Positions 6,986 through 14,619 of a stretch of DNA of 16,651 bases are shown here, piece after piece. The notes beneath the pieces are model-generated. The model was not told the origin of the DNA and searched no databases. It was given only the letters and a program-made list of their open reading frames with translations. Source of the DNA: Candidatus Proteinoplasmatales archaeon SG8-5 (GTDB lineage Archaea > Thermoplasmatota > Thermoplasmata > SG8-5). Made by a program: the position numbers and the translations under genes. Location of the stretch: contig LSSH01000068.1 of NCBI GenBank assembly GCA_001595885.1, forward strand, positions 1 to 16,651, read 5' to 3'. The number at the start of each line of letters is the position of its first letter. The first letter of the stretch is position 1.

Positions 6986-8507
6986 AGGAGTAGGCCGAGG
7001 CAGAGGTTTCATAGCCGATGTTCTTCCAGCCGATGCTGTTCTCCGCCAGGCCTCCCCTGTTGAAGGTTATGTGGGTTTCCTCCAAGTTACTGGCAGAATA
7101 GTAGGACAGGGTGAGGTTGCTCTCCCAGCTTATCCTGACCTCGTCGATGTAACCGCCCTGGAGCATCCAAGGGTCCTCGAATCCGAAGGTGAGGAGCTCT
7201 GTGGGCTCGTCGGTACCTCCTGCAGTCGTGGCATCACCGCCCAATTGTCTGACCCCGGGTATCAGTCCCGTATCCGCCCAGGTGAAGTTCAGGTGGGTGG
7301 TGCATGAACGCCCGTTGTAGTACTCCTCTCCCATTGCCCTGACCACTTCCTGGCTGGTCTCGAAGCTCAGGTACTGGGCCTCCTCCACGGTGAAGCCGAA
7401 CATGACCAGAGCCATGTATCTTGAACGTTCCACGTAGTAAGGCCAATTTGGCCGGTCCTCGTAAGAGTTGTACAACTGCTCATCCAGGGACGAGCTGGAG
7501 TTATCCAGCATGTTCCTGAGTATTATGGAAACGTCCACCGTCCCGTCCGAGTGCACCATCAGGTCGACGTTGCCGATGCTGTAGTCCGAATAGTAGGCCT
7601 CGGCCTCAAGCGGCGGCTGGTGCAGCATGATGCCGTGCGCTGATGACTCCGTGGGTCCAAATACTCCCACCCACGTGGCTATGATGACGAGGAATGCCGC
7701 GAGGATGGCAAGCACCGTTTTGCCGTCAAAGGAGTGGGGGCGGGCCTTCTCGTGATGCTCGATCAGGTGAGGAACCAGGATGATGCCGGCCGAAATGAGC
7801 AGGAGCAGTATGCCGGCGTTCGCGAGGGCATAGGTCATTTCGGTGCTGGACAGCATGACGACAGACACGAAAGCGCTGGTTACGCCCAGGACGATGAGGG
7901 GTAGCCAGAACATCAGCAGGAGCCGGGTCCCTTCACCCTCGGCCTCTTCTCTGAACCCTGTCAGGAACCTCAATGCCGCGATCGATATCAGGATGACGAA
8001 CACCCCTGCCAGTATTAGCCCGGCAACGATGAAGGCGTCCGCGTTGTTCAGAAGACCGAGGATCCTGGCCGCCTTGAAGGTATCCCCGCCGGTATAATAA
8101 TAGCCCAGGAACAGGTAGATGGACGGGTGGACGAGCAGCGTGACCGAGAGCACCAGTCCGAACAGGTGGGTGATGAAGCCCTTCAGCCGAGGCAAAACAA
8201 GGAAGAAGATGACGCTCCCGATGATCAGCTCAACCATGATGCCTGCCATGAGCACGAAGGCCCTGGCGGCGTTACTTATCCCCTCCGGGATGTACAATGA
8301 TGCATAACCGCTGCCGGGTGAGATGTAGACCGCGTAGAAATCACCGCCAGTCGCCACAGCGGCCAGCCCGTGGCCCAGCACCTCGTGCAGGCTCACGGAT
8401 ATGAACAGGGAGATGGTGTACAGCATCATAATGAGGGCCACGAAGGTGAACCACCCTTCCCTGGTATCGAGCGGAATTATCAGCGGTCGCGACCTTTTAC
8501 CGTCCAT
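6957..8507 (-). CDS. M50/site-2-protease-like multispan membrane protein with an HExxxH motif and a C-terminal extracytoplasmic domain
   Basis: 516 residues from ATG 8507. About seven membrane helices (near 20-40, 83-104, 112-135, 157-180, 196-220, 226-247, 264-284) precede a ~230-residue soluble domain. HEVLGHGLAA at 41-50 follows the first helix and is followed by GG, and RAFVLMAG at 82-89 resembles the second conserved block of M50 proteases. The motif is HExxxH, one residue longer than the usual HExxH. GGDTFKAAR at 140-148 may supply a third ligand (D142). A zinc intramembrane protease is plausible but unproven. The frame extends upstream to a GTG at 8582, but TATA-like GATTATTTAA 28 nt before the ATG at 8507 supports the shorter, leaderless form. 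Confidence 0.8.
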   Translation of the reverse strand: MDGKRSRPLIIPLDTREGWFTFVALIMMLYTISLFISVSLHEVLGHGLAAVATGGDFYAVYISPGSGYASLYIPEGISNAARAFVLMAGIMVELIIGSVIFFLVLPRLKGFITHLFGLVLSVTLLVHPSIYLFLGYYYTGGDTFKAARILGLLNNADAFIVAGLILAGVFVILISIAALRFLTGFREEAEGEGTRLLLMFWLPLIVLGVTSAFVSVVMLSSTEMTYALANAGILLLLISAGIILVPHLIEHHEKARPHSFDGKTVLAILAAFLVIIATWVGVFGPTESSAHGIMLHQPPLEAEAYYSDYSIGNVDLMVHSDGTVDVSIILRNMLDNSSSSLDEQLYNSYEDRPNWPYYVERSRYMALVMFGFTVEEAQYLSFETSQEVVRAMGEEYYNGRSCTTHLNFTWADTGLIPGVRQLGGDATTAGGTDEPTELLTFGFEDPWMLQGGYIDEVRISWESNLTLSYYSASNLEETHITFNRGGLAENSIGWKNIGYETSASAYSFIFRRALDT

Positions 8508-8530
8508 TATGACTACATTGTATTCGGAGT

Positions 8531-8540
8531 TTAAATAATC
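8531..8540 (-). promoter_or_regulatory. TATA-like element of the M50-like gene
   Basis: GATTATTTAA (minus strand) is centred about 28 nt before the ATG at 8507. It lies back to back with the aminotransferase promoter in a 141-nt divergent gap and decides the start of this gene. Confidence 0.62.
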
Positions 8541-8582
8541 TGCTTCTGAATTCAGGCAAACTCCGGTCAACCTGGGCGACAC

Positions 8583-8590
8583 ATTAAATA
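8583..8590 (+). promoter_or_regulatory. TATA-like element of the aminotransferase
   Basis: ATTAAATA lies about 62 nt before the ATG at 8649, predicting a leader of roughly 35 nt that carries a ribosome binding site. This contrasts with the leaderless genes nearby. Confidence 0.58.
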
Positions 8591-8635
8591 AGTCGGAAAC
8601 GTTGTAGAACCGACAAGTGAGCGCAATTTGAAATA

Positions 8636-8641
8636 GGGAGG
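8636..8641 (+). promoter_or_regulatory. Ribosome binding site of the aminotransferase
   Basis: GGGAGG lies 7 nt before the ATG at 8649. Confidence 0.7.
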
Positions 8642-8648
8642 CATACGA

Positions 8649-9920
8649 ATGACCGGTGAGTTCTCACACATGTTTTCCAGGCTTTCACAGAAAATGAAGG
8701 CCTCGGAGATCCGCGAGCTGCTGAAGCTGCTCGAGAAAGAGGAAATCATATCGTTCGCGGGCGGACTGCCCAATCCAGCGGCATTCCCCATCAAGGAGAT
8801 CAAGGAGATATGCCTGGACCTGATAGAGAACAAAGGTCCTCAAGTTCTTCAGTACGGTACGACAGAGGGAGTTAGCGAGTTGAGGCACGAGCTCGCTAAA
8901 CGCATGCAAAAGAAAGGTATGGACATTGATTACCGGAACGTACTCGTCACCCAGGGCTCCCAGCAGGCGCTCGACCTCATTGGAAAGGTCTTCGTCGACC
9001 CTGACGACATCATCATCGTTGGAGCACCGACCTATCTCGGAGCGGACAATGCATTCAAGTCCTACGGTGCGGTGTTAGAAAGCGTTCCTCTCGACGACGA
9101 CGGCATGCCGCCCGAACTCCTCAATGAAAAGATACACCAGCTCAAGACCCACGGCAAGCATCCGGACCTTATATACCTCGTGCCCAGCTTCCACAATCCA
9201 GCCGGCGTCACCATCCCTGAATCGAGAAGGGAGGAGATCATGCGGATCGCTGTGGACAACGACCTCGTGCTGGTCGAGGATTCCCCCTACAGCGAGTTGA
9301 GATACAGCGGCGAACAGGTCCGGCCGTTCAAGGCGATGGACCCCGACGGGCGCGTGATATACCTGGGGACGTTCTCAAAGATACTGGCTCCCGGCTTCCG
9401 CATTGCCTGGTGCATTGCCGAAGGGGAGATACTACACAAGCTCATCATCATGAAGCAGGCCGCAGACCTCTGCACGAACCCCTTCGGCCAGCACGTGGCA
9501 GCTGAGTACCTATCGAGGGGATACATAGACACCCACGTGGAGAAGATCAAGGCCCTTTACAAGGACAAGAGGGACAAGATGGTCGAGGCCCTGGAAAAGT
9601 ACTTCCCGAAGGAGGTGAAGTGGACCAAACCGGACGGCGGGATGTTCATCTGGGCCACCCTGCCACAGGGCATCGACACGAGGGAGATGTTCCCCAGGGC
9701 AGTCCAGAACAACGTGGCCTACGTCATCGGCTCCGCCTTCTACTCGGACGGCAGGGTGAGCAGCTCAATGCGCCTGAACTACACCTTTGCCACCGACGAG
9801 CAGATCGACATCGGCATCAAGAGGCTTGCGGAGACGATAAAAGAAGAAATGGAGATGAAGCTGAAGGAACCGAAGAAGGCTTTCGAGGTGGACAAAGACG
9901 GCTTGGTCATCGGCGTCTGA
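8649..9920 (+). CDS. PLP-dependent class I/II aminotransferase (2-aminoadipate/aromatic/branched-chain type)
   Basis: 423 residues, fold-type I, cytosolic. Seen: SFAGGLPNP at 35-43 (typical of the LysN/multi-substrate group), QYG at 68-70, GSQQALDL at 103-110, HNPAG at 182-186, EDSPYSELRY at 210-219 with the PLP-ring Asp D211 and Y214, TFSKILAPGFR at 241-251 with the Schiff-base lysine K244 and phosphate-binding R251, and SMRLNYTF near 386-393 holding the carboxylate-binding arginine. The family covers 2-aminoadipate, aromatic and branched-chain substrates, and sequence alone does not fix which. The tail after about residue 400 is a charged extension. It is a single-gene unit divergent from the M50-like gene and convergent with the citrate operon. 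Confidence 0.92.
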   Translation: MTGEFSHMFSRLSQKMKASEIRELLKLLEKEEIISFAGGLPNPAAFPIKEIKEICLDLIENKGPQVLQYGTTEGVSELRHELAKRMQKKGMDIDYRNVLVTQGSQQALDLIGKVFVDPDDIIIVGAPTYLGADNAFKSYGAVLESVPLDDDGMPPELLNEKIHQLKTHGKHPDLIYLVPSFHNPAGVTIPESRREEIMRIAVDNDLVLVEDSPYSELRYSGEQVRPFKAMDPDGRVIYLGTFSKILAPGFRIAWCIAEGEILHKLIIMKQAADLCTNPFGQHVAAEYLSRGYIDTHVEKIKALYKDKRDKMVEALEKYFPKEVKWTKPDGGMFIWATLPQGIDTREMFPRAVQNNVAYVIGSAFYSDGRVSSSMRLNYTFATDEQIDIGIKRLAETIKEEMEMKLKEPKKAFEVDKDGLVIGV

Positions 9921-9992
9921 GGCCAGTCCATGACCTCCATTCTCAAAGGTAATGTGGGAGACCATGTCTTGCGAGGATACAGGCCCAATCCC

Positions 9993-11048
9993 CTAAGTTT
10001 CCGAATATTCAGCCTTCGAAAAATCAACCGTGCGCATGGCCTTCTGGGTGGCCACTTCCTCGAAGTAATGGGCGCTGAGCCCTGCGATGCGGCCGTAGAT
10101 GAATATCACCTTGGCCATGACCGGGTCCATGCCGAGGTCTGCCGTGACCGCCCCTATCACGCCGTCCACGTTGATGGGCAGCTCCTTCCCCTTGACGGAG
10201 TGGAACACATGGGTGATGAGCCTGGAGGCCTCCACGTGCCTCCCGGCCACGCCGGATTCCTCTGCCAGCGCCCATATGGCGTCCCTGCGCGGGTCTTGGG
10301 TATGGATCCTATGGCCGAGGCCCTTCACCCGTTTGCCCTCTTCTAAGTAAGTGCGGACCTGCTCTTCAATGGATTCCTCCAGGCTATCACCAGCATTCTC
10401 CACACAATCGGCAAACAGGATTGCAGCAGCCGAACCCGCACCGCCGTGGACATCGGTTATTGCGCCGACGCCCTGCGCGACCGCGACCTCGTACGAGGCC
10501 CTGGCGGTGGCCGCGATGATCGTTGCCTGCGCAGAAGGCGGCGTCACCCCGTGGTCCACCGAGGCCACAATCATGGCCTCGAGCAATCGTGCTTTCTCAT
10601 CGTCATAATCCGTTCTGCCCGTCAAGGCTGTCCAGATCACCTGCGTTAATGATGCGGAATCTTCCAACCCGCTCAATTGGGGGATACGGTCGAAGAGCCA
10701 GGCTATATAAACGGCGGTCCTGCCGAGGGTGAAGACAGTTCTCTCGACCTCGGAACCTGCAAATCTGACCAGTTCGGGATCGATCAGCAAACACCTGGCG
10801 ATCGCCTTGGAGACGTCCTCCCTCGGGTCCCAACACGTTTCCGGAGGCGGTGCCCTTTCAGCCCTCTTAACGGTGTTCTCCAGCCTCTCAAGCTCGGCGG
10901 CATCCGGAAGGCGACCGGTCACCAGAAGATGTGCAACCTCAAGTAGATTCGATTTGCCGATCAAGCCCTGCAACGGATGCCCTCTGATGACGATGCTGTT
11001 GGGCCCGATACCTGTAACATGCGTCTTCCAGGTCTCCTCGGCAGCCAT
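9993..11048 (-). CDS. Citrate-synthase-fold protein, probable citryl-CoA lyase
   Basis: 351 residues. It keeps the citrate synthase active-site set: VDHG with H166, DVHGGAG with H201, GLGHRIHTQDPR at 243-254 with H246 and R247, PINVDG with D295, R320 and AHYFEE with H327. IRGHPLQGLIG at 21-31 matches the N-terminal family block. DHGVTPPSAQA resembles the citryl-CoA lyase subgroup (the thermophilic-bacterial enzyme that splits citryl-CoA into acetyl-CoA and oxaloacetate) rather than standard citrate synthase, although it is longer than the ~260-residue lyases. The gene starts 2 nt after the stop of the citrate CoA-transferase gene and has AGGGAG upstream. Together they could interconvert citrate with acetate and oxaloacetate. 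Citrate synthase activity itself is the main alternative. Confidence 0.85.
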   Translation of the reverse strand: MAAEETWKTHVTGIGPNSIVIRGHPLQGLIGKSNLLEVAHLLVTGRLPDAAELERLENTVKRAERAPPPETCWDPREDVSKAIARCLLIDPELVRFAGSEVERTVFTLGRTAVYIAWLFDRIPQLSGLEDSASLTQVIWTALTGRTDYDDEKARLLEAMIVASVDHGVTPPSAQATIIAATARASYEVAVAQGVGAITDVHGGAGSAAAILFADCVENAGDSLEESIEEQVRTYLEEGKRVKGLGHRIHTQDPRRDAIWALAEESGVAGRHVEASRLITHVFHSVKGKELPINVDGVIGAVTADLGMDPVMAKVIFIYGRIAGLSAHYFEEVATQKAMRTVDFSKAEYSET

Positions 11049-11050
11049 GT

Positions 11051-12595
11051 CTACTCCCTGAGCTGCCTCACAACGTCCAATGCCGAACCGTCGCGGTACT
11101 CGATGAGCGTCACGATACGGTCCCCGAACTCCGGCTCTTCCGGCGTGCCGGTCTCGGCGTAGGCCATGTCCTTGAGCTCGTTGATGTCAATGAGTTTGAT
11201 GGGACTGCCCTCCAGTTTCTTAAGAAGGTCGGTCCTTGCAGGATTGATGGCGATGCCCATGTCCGTTACGATGGCATCCGTCGCATGGCAGGGCGTTGTG
11301 ACGTTGGTCACCCTCTCCCTGATGATGGGATTCTTCTTCCTGAATAAAGGGACTGTCATCATCGAAAGCTTGGCACCGGGAGCCGTGTCCTGGTGCCCGC
11401 CGATGCCGTGCAGAAGACGACCGTCTGAATGGGTATTCACATTTACATTGAAGTCAACGTCGATCTCCGTGGCACCGAGCACGACCGCGTCCTGGATGTT
11501 GGCCAGGCAGCCCTTGTTCCACGGATTTGCATAATAGTCCGGGTTGATCTCGATGTGGTCGGGGTTCTCGTTCAGGTCCTTGATCGAAGCGACATCGAAG
11601 CTCTGGCCGTTGAATATCTTCTTCGTGCAGCCCTTATAGTAGATATCCACCACGTGCTGGGTCACGCCGCCGTTTATGAAATCGGCGACCAGCCCTTTCT
11701 CCTCGAGCAGGTCACCCAGTATCTTCGTGGTGGCCAAGGCAATACCGCCAGCACCGGCCTGGAAGGTCATACCGTCCCTGAAGATACCGGTATGGACCAT
11801 TAGATCAACAGCGTTCTGGGCAATTGATAGCTTGAGCGGGTCGGTAGCGACCTTTGTGGTGCCGGAGACTATCATCTCGTGGCTGCCGATGCTATCCACC
11901 TCCACGACATGGTCCACGTAGGGCGAGGAGATTATCATCGGCGTGCAGGGATATTCGACAAGGTTGTCAGTGACCACCACGACCTTCTTCGCGTAGAATG
12001 AATCGACCTTAGGGTAACCCAGGGACCCACAGGCATTCTTGCCGTAACGCCCGTTGCAGTTCCCCTCCTTATCGGCGACGGGGGCTGCGATGAAAGCGAC
12101 GTCCACCTTGATGTCGCCGGCCTGGATGGCCCTCACCCTTCCGCCGTGGGACCTGAGCACGGTCAGCTTTTGCATCCTCCCGTGCGAGACAGCGTCTCCC
12201 ACTGGCCCGTTCATGCTGCCCTCGATGCTGGTAACCACTCCGGCATCCATTAGCTCTACCAAGGGTTCGTGCACTGGAAATAGCGCCGAGGGTGCAATCT
12301 TGATGTCCTTGATGCCCTTGTCAGCGATATGCTGCATGACAAGGTTCACGACTCCGTCACCGTTCCGCAGGTGATGGTGGAAGCTGACGCACATGCCGTC
12401 CTTCAGGCCCGTCTTCTCGATGGCGTCGTCTATGGACGCCAGCAGCTTCGAGTCCCCGTGCTTCACATATCCAAAATAAGGTTGGGCCTTCCTCTGTTTT
12501 GGGGGATTTTCGTACATTCCTTTGTACGGTATCAGGTCCCGTCCCTCTAACCTCAGAGGAATCTGCCTGTCGACCGCGTTCAACACCGTTTCCAA
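11051..12595 (-). CDS. citF: Citrate lyase alpha subunit (citrate CoA-transferase)
   Basis: 514 residues, the usual length for CitF, a family II CoA-transferase (EC 2.8.3.10) that moves CoA or acyl-ACP between acetate and citrate. Seen: SFHHHLRNGD at 71-80, PVADKEGNCNG at 172-182, FQAGAGGIALA at 278-288, INGGVTQH at 307-314, HSDGRLLHGIGGHQDTAPGA at 389-408, and DMGIAINPARTDL at 445-457, all strong family signatures. The frame stays open upstream to 12649, but TTG 12595 is preferred because GAGGTG lies 5 nt before it and the N-terminus then matches CitF. It lies 10 nt after the HD-domain gene and 2 nt before the citrate-synthase-like gene. No CitE, CitD or cofactor genes are nearby, so free CoA rather than ACP is the likely carrier (inference). 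Confidence 0.93.
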   Translation of the reverse strand: METVLNAVDRQIPLRLEGRDLIPYKGMYENPPKQRKAQPYFGYVKHGDSKLLASIDDAIEKTGLKDGMCVSFHHHLRNGDGVVNLVMQHIADKGIKDIKIAPSALFPVHEPLVELMDAGVVTSIEGSMNGPVGDAVSHGRMQKLTVLRSHGGRVRAIQAGDIKVDVAFIAAPVADKEGNCNGRYGKNACGSLGYPKVDSFYAKKVVVVTDNLVEYPCTPMIISSPYVDHVVEVDSIGSHEMIVSGTTKVATDPLKLSIAQNAVDLMVHTGIFRDGMTFQAGAGGIALATTKILGDLLEEKGLVADFINGGVTQHVVDIYYKGCTKKIFNGQSFDVASIKDLNENPDHIEINPDYYANPWNKGCLANIQDAVVLGATEIDVDFNVNVNTHSDGRLLHGIGGHQDTAPGAKLSMMTVPLFRKKNPIIRERVTNVTTPCHATDAIVTDMGIAINPARTDLLKKLEGSPIKLIDINELKDMAYAETGTPEEPEFGDRIVTLIEYRDGSALDVVRQLRE

Positions 12596-12605
12596 CGAAC
12601 CACCT

Positions 12606-13136
12606 CTACTTCTTGGCCGCCAGCAATGCCTTGGCAATATCAAAGTCAACGAAATCCACGTGATGTATCAGGATGGCCTCAGGGATGCGGGTCACGAAAT
12701 CGCCTTCCTTGGAGTGGTTGGCAATGATGTGCACCAGCTCATACGGCAGGTCGAACTTCATTGCCAATCCCGCGCCTGAGACCGGGTGCCTCAGGCCCTT
12801 GCCCGTCTTGCTGGTCACGGTCTGCCCGTCCACCTGCGCGTACTCCAGCACCTTGCCCACGTCATGAAGCAGCGCTCCTGCGATGACGAGGTCGACATTG
12901 ACGCCGCCGTGCTCACAGGCACAGGCCTTGGCCATGCGGGTGACCTTTCTGGTGTGCTGCACCAGGGTGTCCTCCAGGCCGGGCACGGCCATCGTCCACT
13001 TGACCGTCTCCAGGTCGGTGCACTCGCTCATCTCCATGGCTCCCTGCCACGCCCTGATGACGTGCTCCTTCATCTGCTGGTCCGAGATGTGCTCAACCTC
13101 GGGAAATATCCTGATTACATCCTCAACTGTGAGCAT
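12606..13136 (-). CDS. HD-domain phosphohydrolase-like protein at the head of the citrate operon
   Basis: 176 residues from ATG 13136. Seen: H61 in HTRKV, LLHDVGK at 89-95 with the signature H91 and D92, H117 in GLRHPVSGAG, H141 in IIANHSKEG, and HHVDFVD at 158-164, together a complete HD metal set. It should bind divalent metal and hydrolyse a phosphate ester or nucleotide, substrate unknown; archaeal relatives are short stand-alone HD proteins. The frame extends to 13181, but a GAGGAGTGG ribosome binding site lies just before 13136 and a TATA-like GTTTAACTAA sits at 13181-13190, so the shorter start is preferred. It is cotranscribed with citF, and the reason for the pairing is unclear. Confidence 0.85.
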   Translation of the reverse strand: MLTVEDVIRIFPEVEHISDQQMKEHVIRAWQGAMEMSECTDLETVKWTMAVPGLEDTLVQHTRKVTRMAKACACEHGGVNVDLVIAGALLHDVGKVLEYAQVDGQTVTSKTGKGLRHPVSGAGLAMKFDLPYELVHIIANHSKEGDFVTRIPEAILIHHVDFVDFDIAKALLAAKK

Positions 13137-13180
13137 GATACCACTCCTCGCCCCTGAGGGCAAGGCCAAATCTGACACCA

Positions 13181-13190
13181 TTAGTTAAAC
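13181..13190 (-). promoter_or_regulatory. TATA-like element of the HD-citF-lyase operon
   Basis: GTTTAACTAA (minus strand) is centred about 50 nt before the ATG at 13136, leaving a leader of some 20 nt with a ribosome binding site. It overlaps the alternative upstream start, which argues against that start. Confidence 0.5.
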
Positions 13191-13360
13191 ATATCGGCGG
13201 AACGACATGCCCTATCGGACCGGACATTACGCACCGGGGCCACAAATCGCCTCCAGGCAGAATAAATGCTTCCGATTCATACGTTTACATCCAGCCGGTG
13301 TGCGGCGGTGGACTCTCGCGCAAGGTGGACGTTCCGAATGAGCGGCGGGGAATCTCTAAC

Positions 13361-13370
13361 ATTTTAAGTA
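13361..13370 (+). promoter_or_regulatory. TATA-like element of deoxyhypusine synthase
   Basis: ATTTTAAGTA is centred 26 nt before the ATG at 13391, consistent with a leaderless mRNA. The rest of the 254-nt gap from 13137 shows only this and the divergent promoter; a 33-codon frame at 13267 has no supporting signals. Confidence 0.6.
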
Positions 13371-13390
13371 GATGAAGTCAATGCACGACC

Positions 13391-14449
13391 ATGGGACGCG
13401 AGGACTTCCTGAAAACCCACGTGAACCAGATCGATCTGGAGAAGGCCAGGACCATCGAGGAGCTGATGACGGCCTTCCAGAACAGCTCCATACAGAGCCG
13501 TAACCTTGGCACCTGCGCGAAGGTTTGGGAGCGCATGCTCACCGACGAGGACCGCCCCACGATAATACTGGGCCTGGCCGGTCCCCTCATTGCCGGCGGC
13601 CTCCGCAAGGTCTTGCGGGACACGGTGAAGTACGGGCTCGTCGACGTCATTGCCAGCACCGGCGCAGTGCTATACCAGGACTTCTACCAGGCGCGGGGAT
13701 ACCAGCATTACATAGGCACGCCGGACGCGGACGATACCGTGCTGCACGACCACAAGATAGACAGGATCTATGACACCTACGTGGACGAGGAGAAGTTCGA
13801 GGAGACTGACCGCCACATAGGGAGAATGCTCGAGGAGAAGATAGAACCGGGCCTGTACTCGAGCCGTCAATTGCTAGACTTCCTGGCAGACCAGGCTGAC
13901 GACGAGCAGTCAATACTCTACACGGCCAGGAAGTGCGGCGTGCCAATGTTCTCCCCCGCCCTGAACGACAGCTCCATCGGCATCGGTCTTGCCGTCTATT
14001 ACGTGAACACGAAGGGAAAGGAGCGCGTCACCCTCGACTGCATCAAGGACAACCACGAGATGCTGAAGATAATCGCCCTGTCAAAAAAGACGGCGGCCGT
14101 CTACATCGGCGGCGGCACTCCGAAGAACTGGGTGAACGACTCCGTGGTCATGGCCAACTACACCTACGACCGCGACATCGACGGGCACTCCTATGCCATC
14201 CAGATCACGACGGACGTCCCCCACTGGGGCGGTCTCAGCGGCTCCACCCTTGAAGAGGCCCAGTCCTGGGGGAAGGTGCATACGGAGGCAACGCACCGCA
14301 TGGTCATCGTGGAAGCGACAGTGGCGCTGCCGATGATAGTCGGCTACCTGCTGCAGAAGGGCGTCTGGAAGGGCCGCAACCGATTACGTTTCAATTGGGA
14401 GAAAGACGATTTAAAGTCTATAGAACCTGGTGAAACTGTTGAGTTTTGA
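13391..14449 (+). CDS. dys: Deoxyhypusine synthase
   Basis: Transfers the aminobutyl group of spermidine to a lysine of translation factor aIF5A in an NAD-dependent reaction, the first step of hypusine formation in archaea. 352 residues. Seen: LAGPLIAGGLRK at 62-73, IASTGAVLYQDFYQ at 87-100, FSPALNDSSIG at 187-197, IGGGTPKNW at 239-247, and EEAQSWGK at 288-295 with the catalytic lysine K295. The ATG 13391 is 26 nt after a TATA-like element and appears leaderless. Odd: the last ~23 codons (from about 14381) switch to AT-rich codons (TTA, AAT, TCT, ATA, GGT, ACT, GTT), unlike the GC-rich body, and a second copy of this tail lies downstream at 14620-14682. Confidence 0.95.
   Translation: MGREDFLKTHVNQIDLEKARTIEELMTAFQNSSIQSRNLGTCAKVWERMLTDEDRPTIILGLAGPLIAGGLRKVLRDTVKYGLVDVIASTGAVLYQDFYQARGYQHYIGTPDADDTVLHDHKIDRIYDTYVDEEKFEETDRHIGRMLEEKIEPGLYSSRQLLDFLADQADDEQSILYTARKCGVPMFSPALNDSSIGIGLAVYYVNTKGKERVTLDCIKDNHEMLKIIALSKKTAAVYIGGGTPKNWVNDSVVMANYTYDRDIDGHSYAIQITTDVPHWGGLSGSTLEEAQSWGKVHTEATHRMVIVEATVALPMIVGYLLQKGVWKGRNRLRFNWEKDDLKSIEPGETVEF
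14389..14412 (+). repeat. Direct repeat copy 1 (inside the deoxyhypusine synthase tail)
   Basis: 24 bp matching 14622-14645 at 20 of 24 positions, spaced 233 bp apart. Both encode FNWEKDDL and all four differences are synonymous. Confidence 0.8.
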
Positions 14450-14537
14450 AAAAATCGAAAAATAAGGCTCCTTTATATGTGTAATATTGCTGGCAGTGAA
14501 GCCCTCTGTTCGGCCTAATATATAATTTTTCGACAGC

Positions 14538-14578
14538 GCCTTGAAATGGATGATATTTTTATGATATCGTTTCAAGGC
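14538..14578. repeat. Inverted repeat / hairpin
   Basis: GCCTTGAAA at 14538-14546 pairs perfectly with TTTCAAGGC at 14570-14578, and the 23-nt loop is AT-rich with partial internal pairing (GATAT/ATATC). It could be an RNA structure, a terminator-like fold or an element end. Confidence 0.7.
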
Positions 14579-14584
14579 TTGTCT

Positions 14585-14599
14585 GCAAACAATGTTTGC
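14585..14599. repeat. Small inverted repeat
   Basis: GCAAAC-AAT-GTTTGC, a 6-bp stem with a 3-nt loop, 6 nt after the larger hairpin. Confidence 0.6.
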
Positions 14600-14619
14600 C
14601 TGAGCTAGGTTAGTTTTCA

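Larger units (their letters stand above)
14450..14619. other. AT-rich non-coding stretch with hairpins between the two deoxyhypusine synthase tails
   Basis: 170 bp without a credible gene, much more AT-rich than flanking genes. It holds two TATA-like words (CTTTATATGTG near 14470 and TAATATATAATT near 14516), a T5 run and two hairpins. It could be the residue of an inserted element or the promoter of a small RNA; nothing decides between these. Confidence 0.5.

Noticed and set aside
8508..8582. N-terminal 25-codon extension of the M50-like protein (GTG start)
   Set aside because: It spans the TATA-like element at 8531-8540, and the membrane-protein N-terminus begins naturally at ATG 8507.
13267..13368. 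33-codon frame between the citrate operon and deoxyhypusine synthase
   Set aside because: No promoter or ribosome binding site, composition unlike a protein, and it overlaps the TATA element of the next gene.
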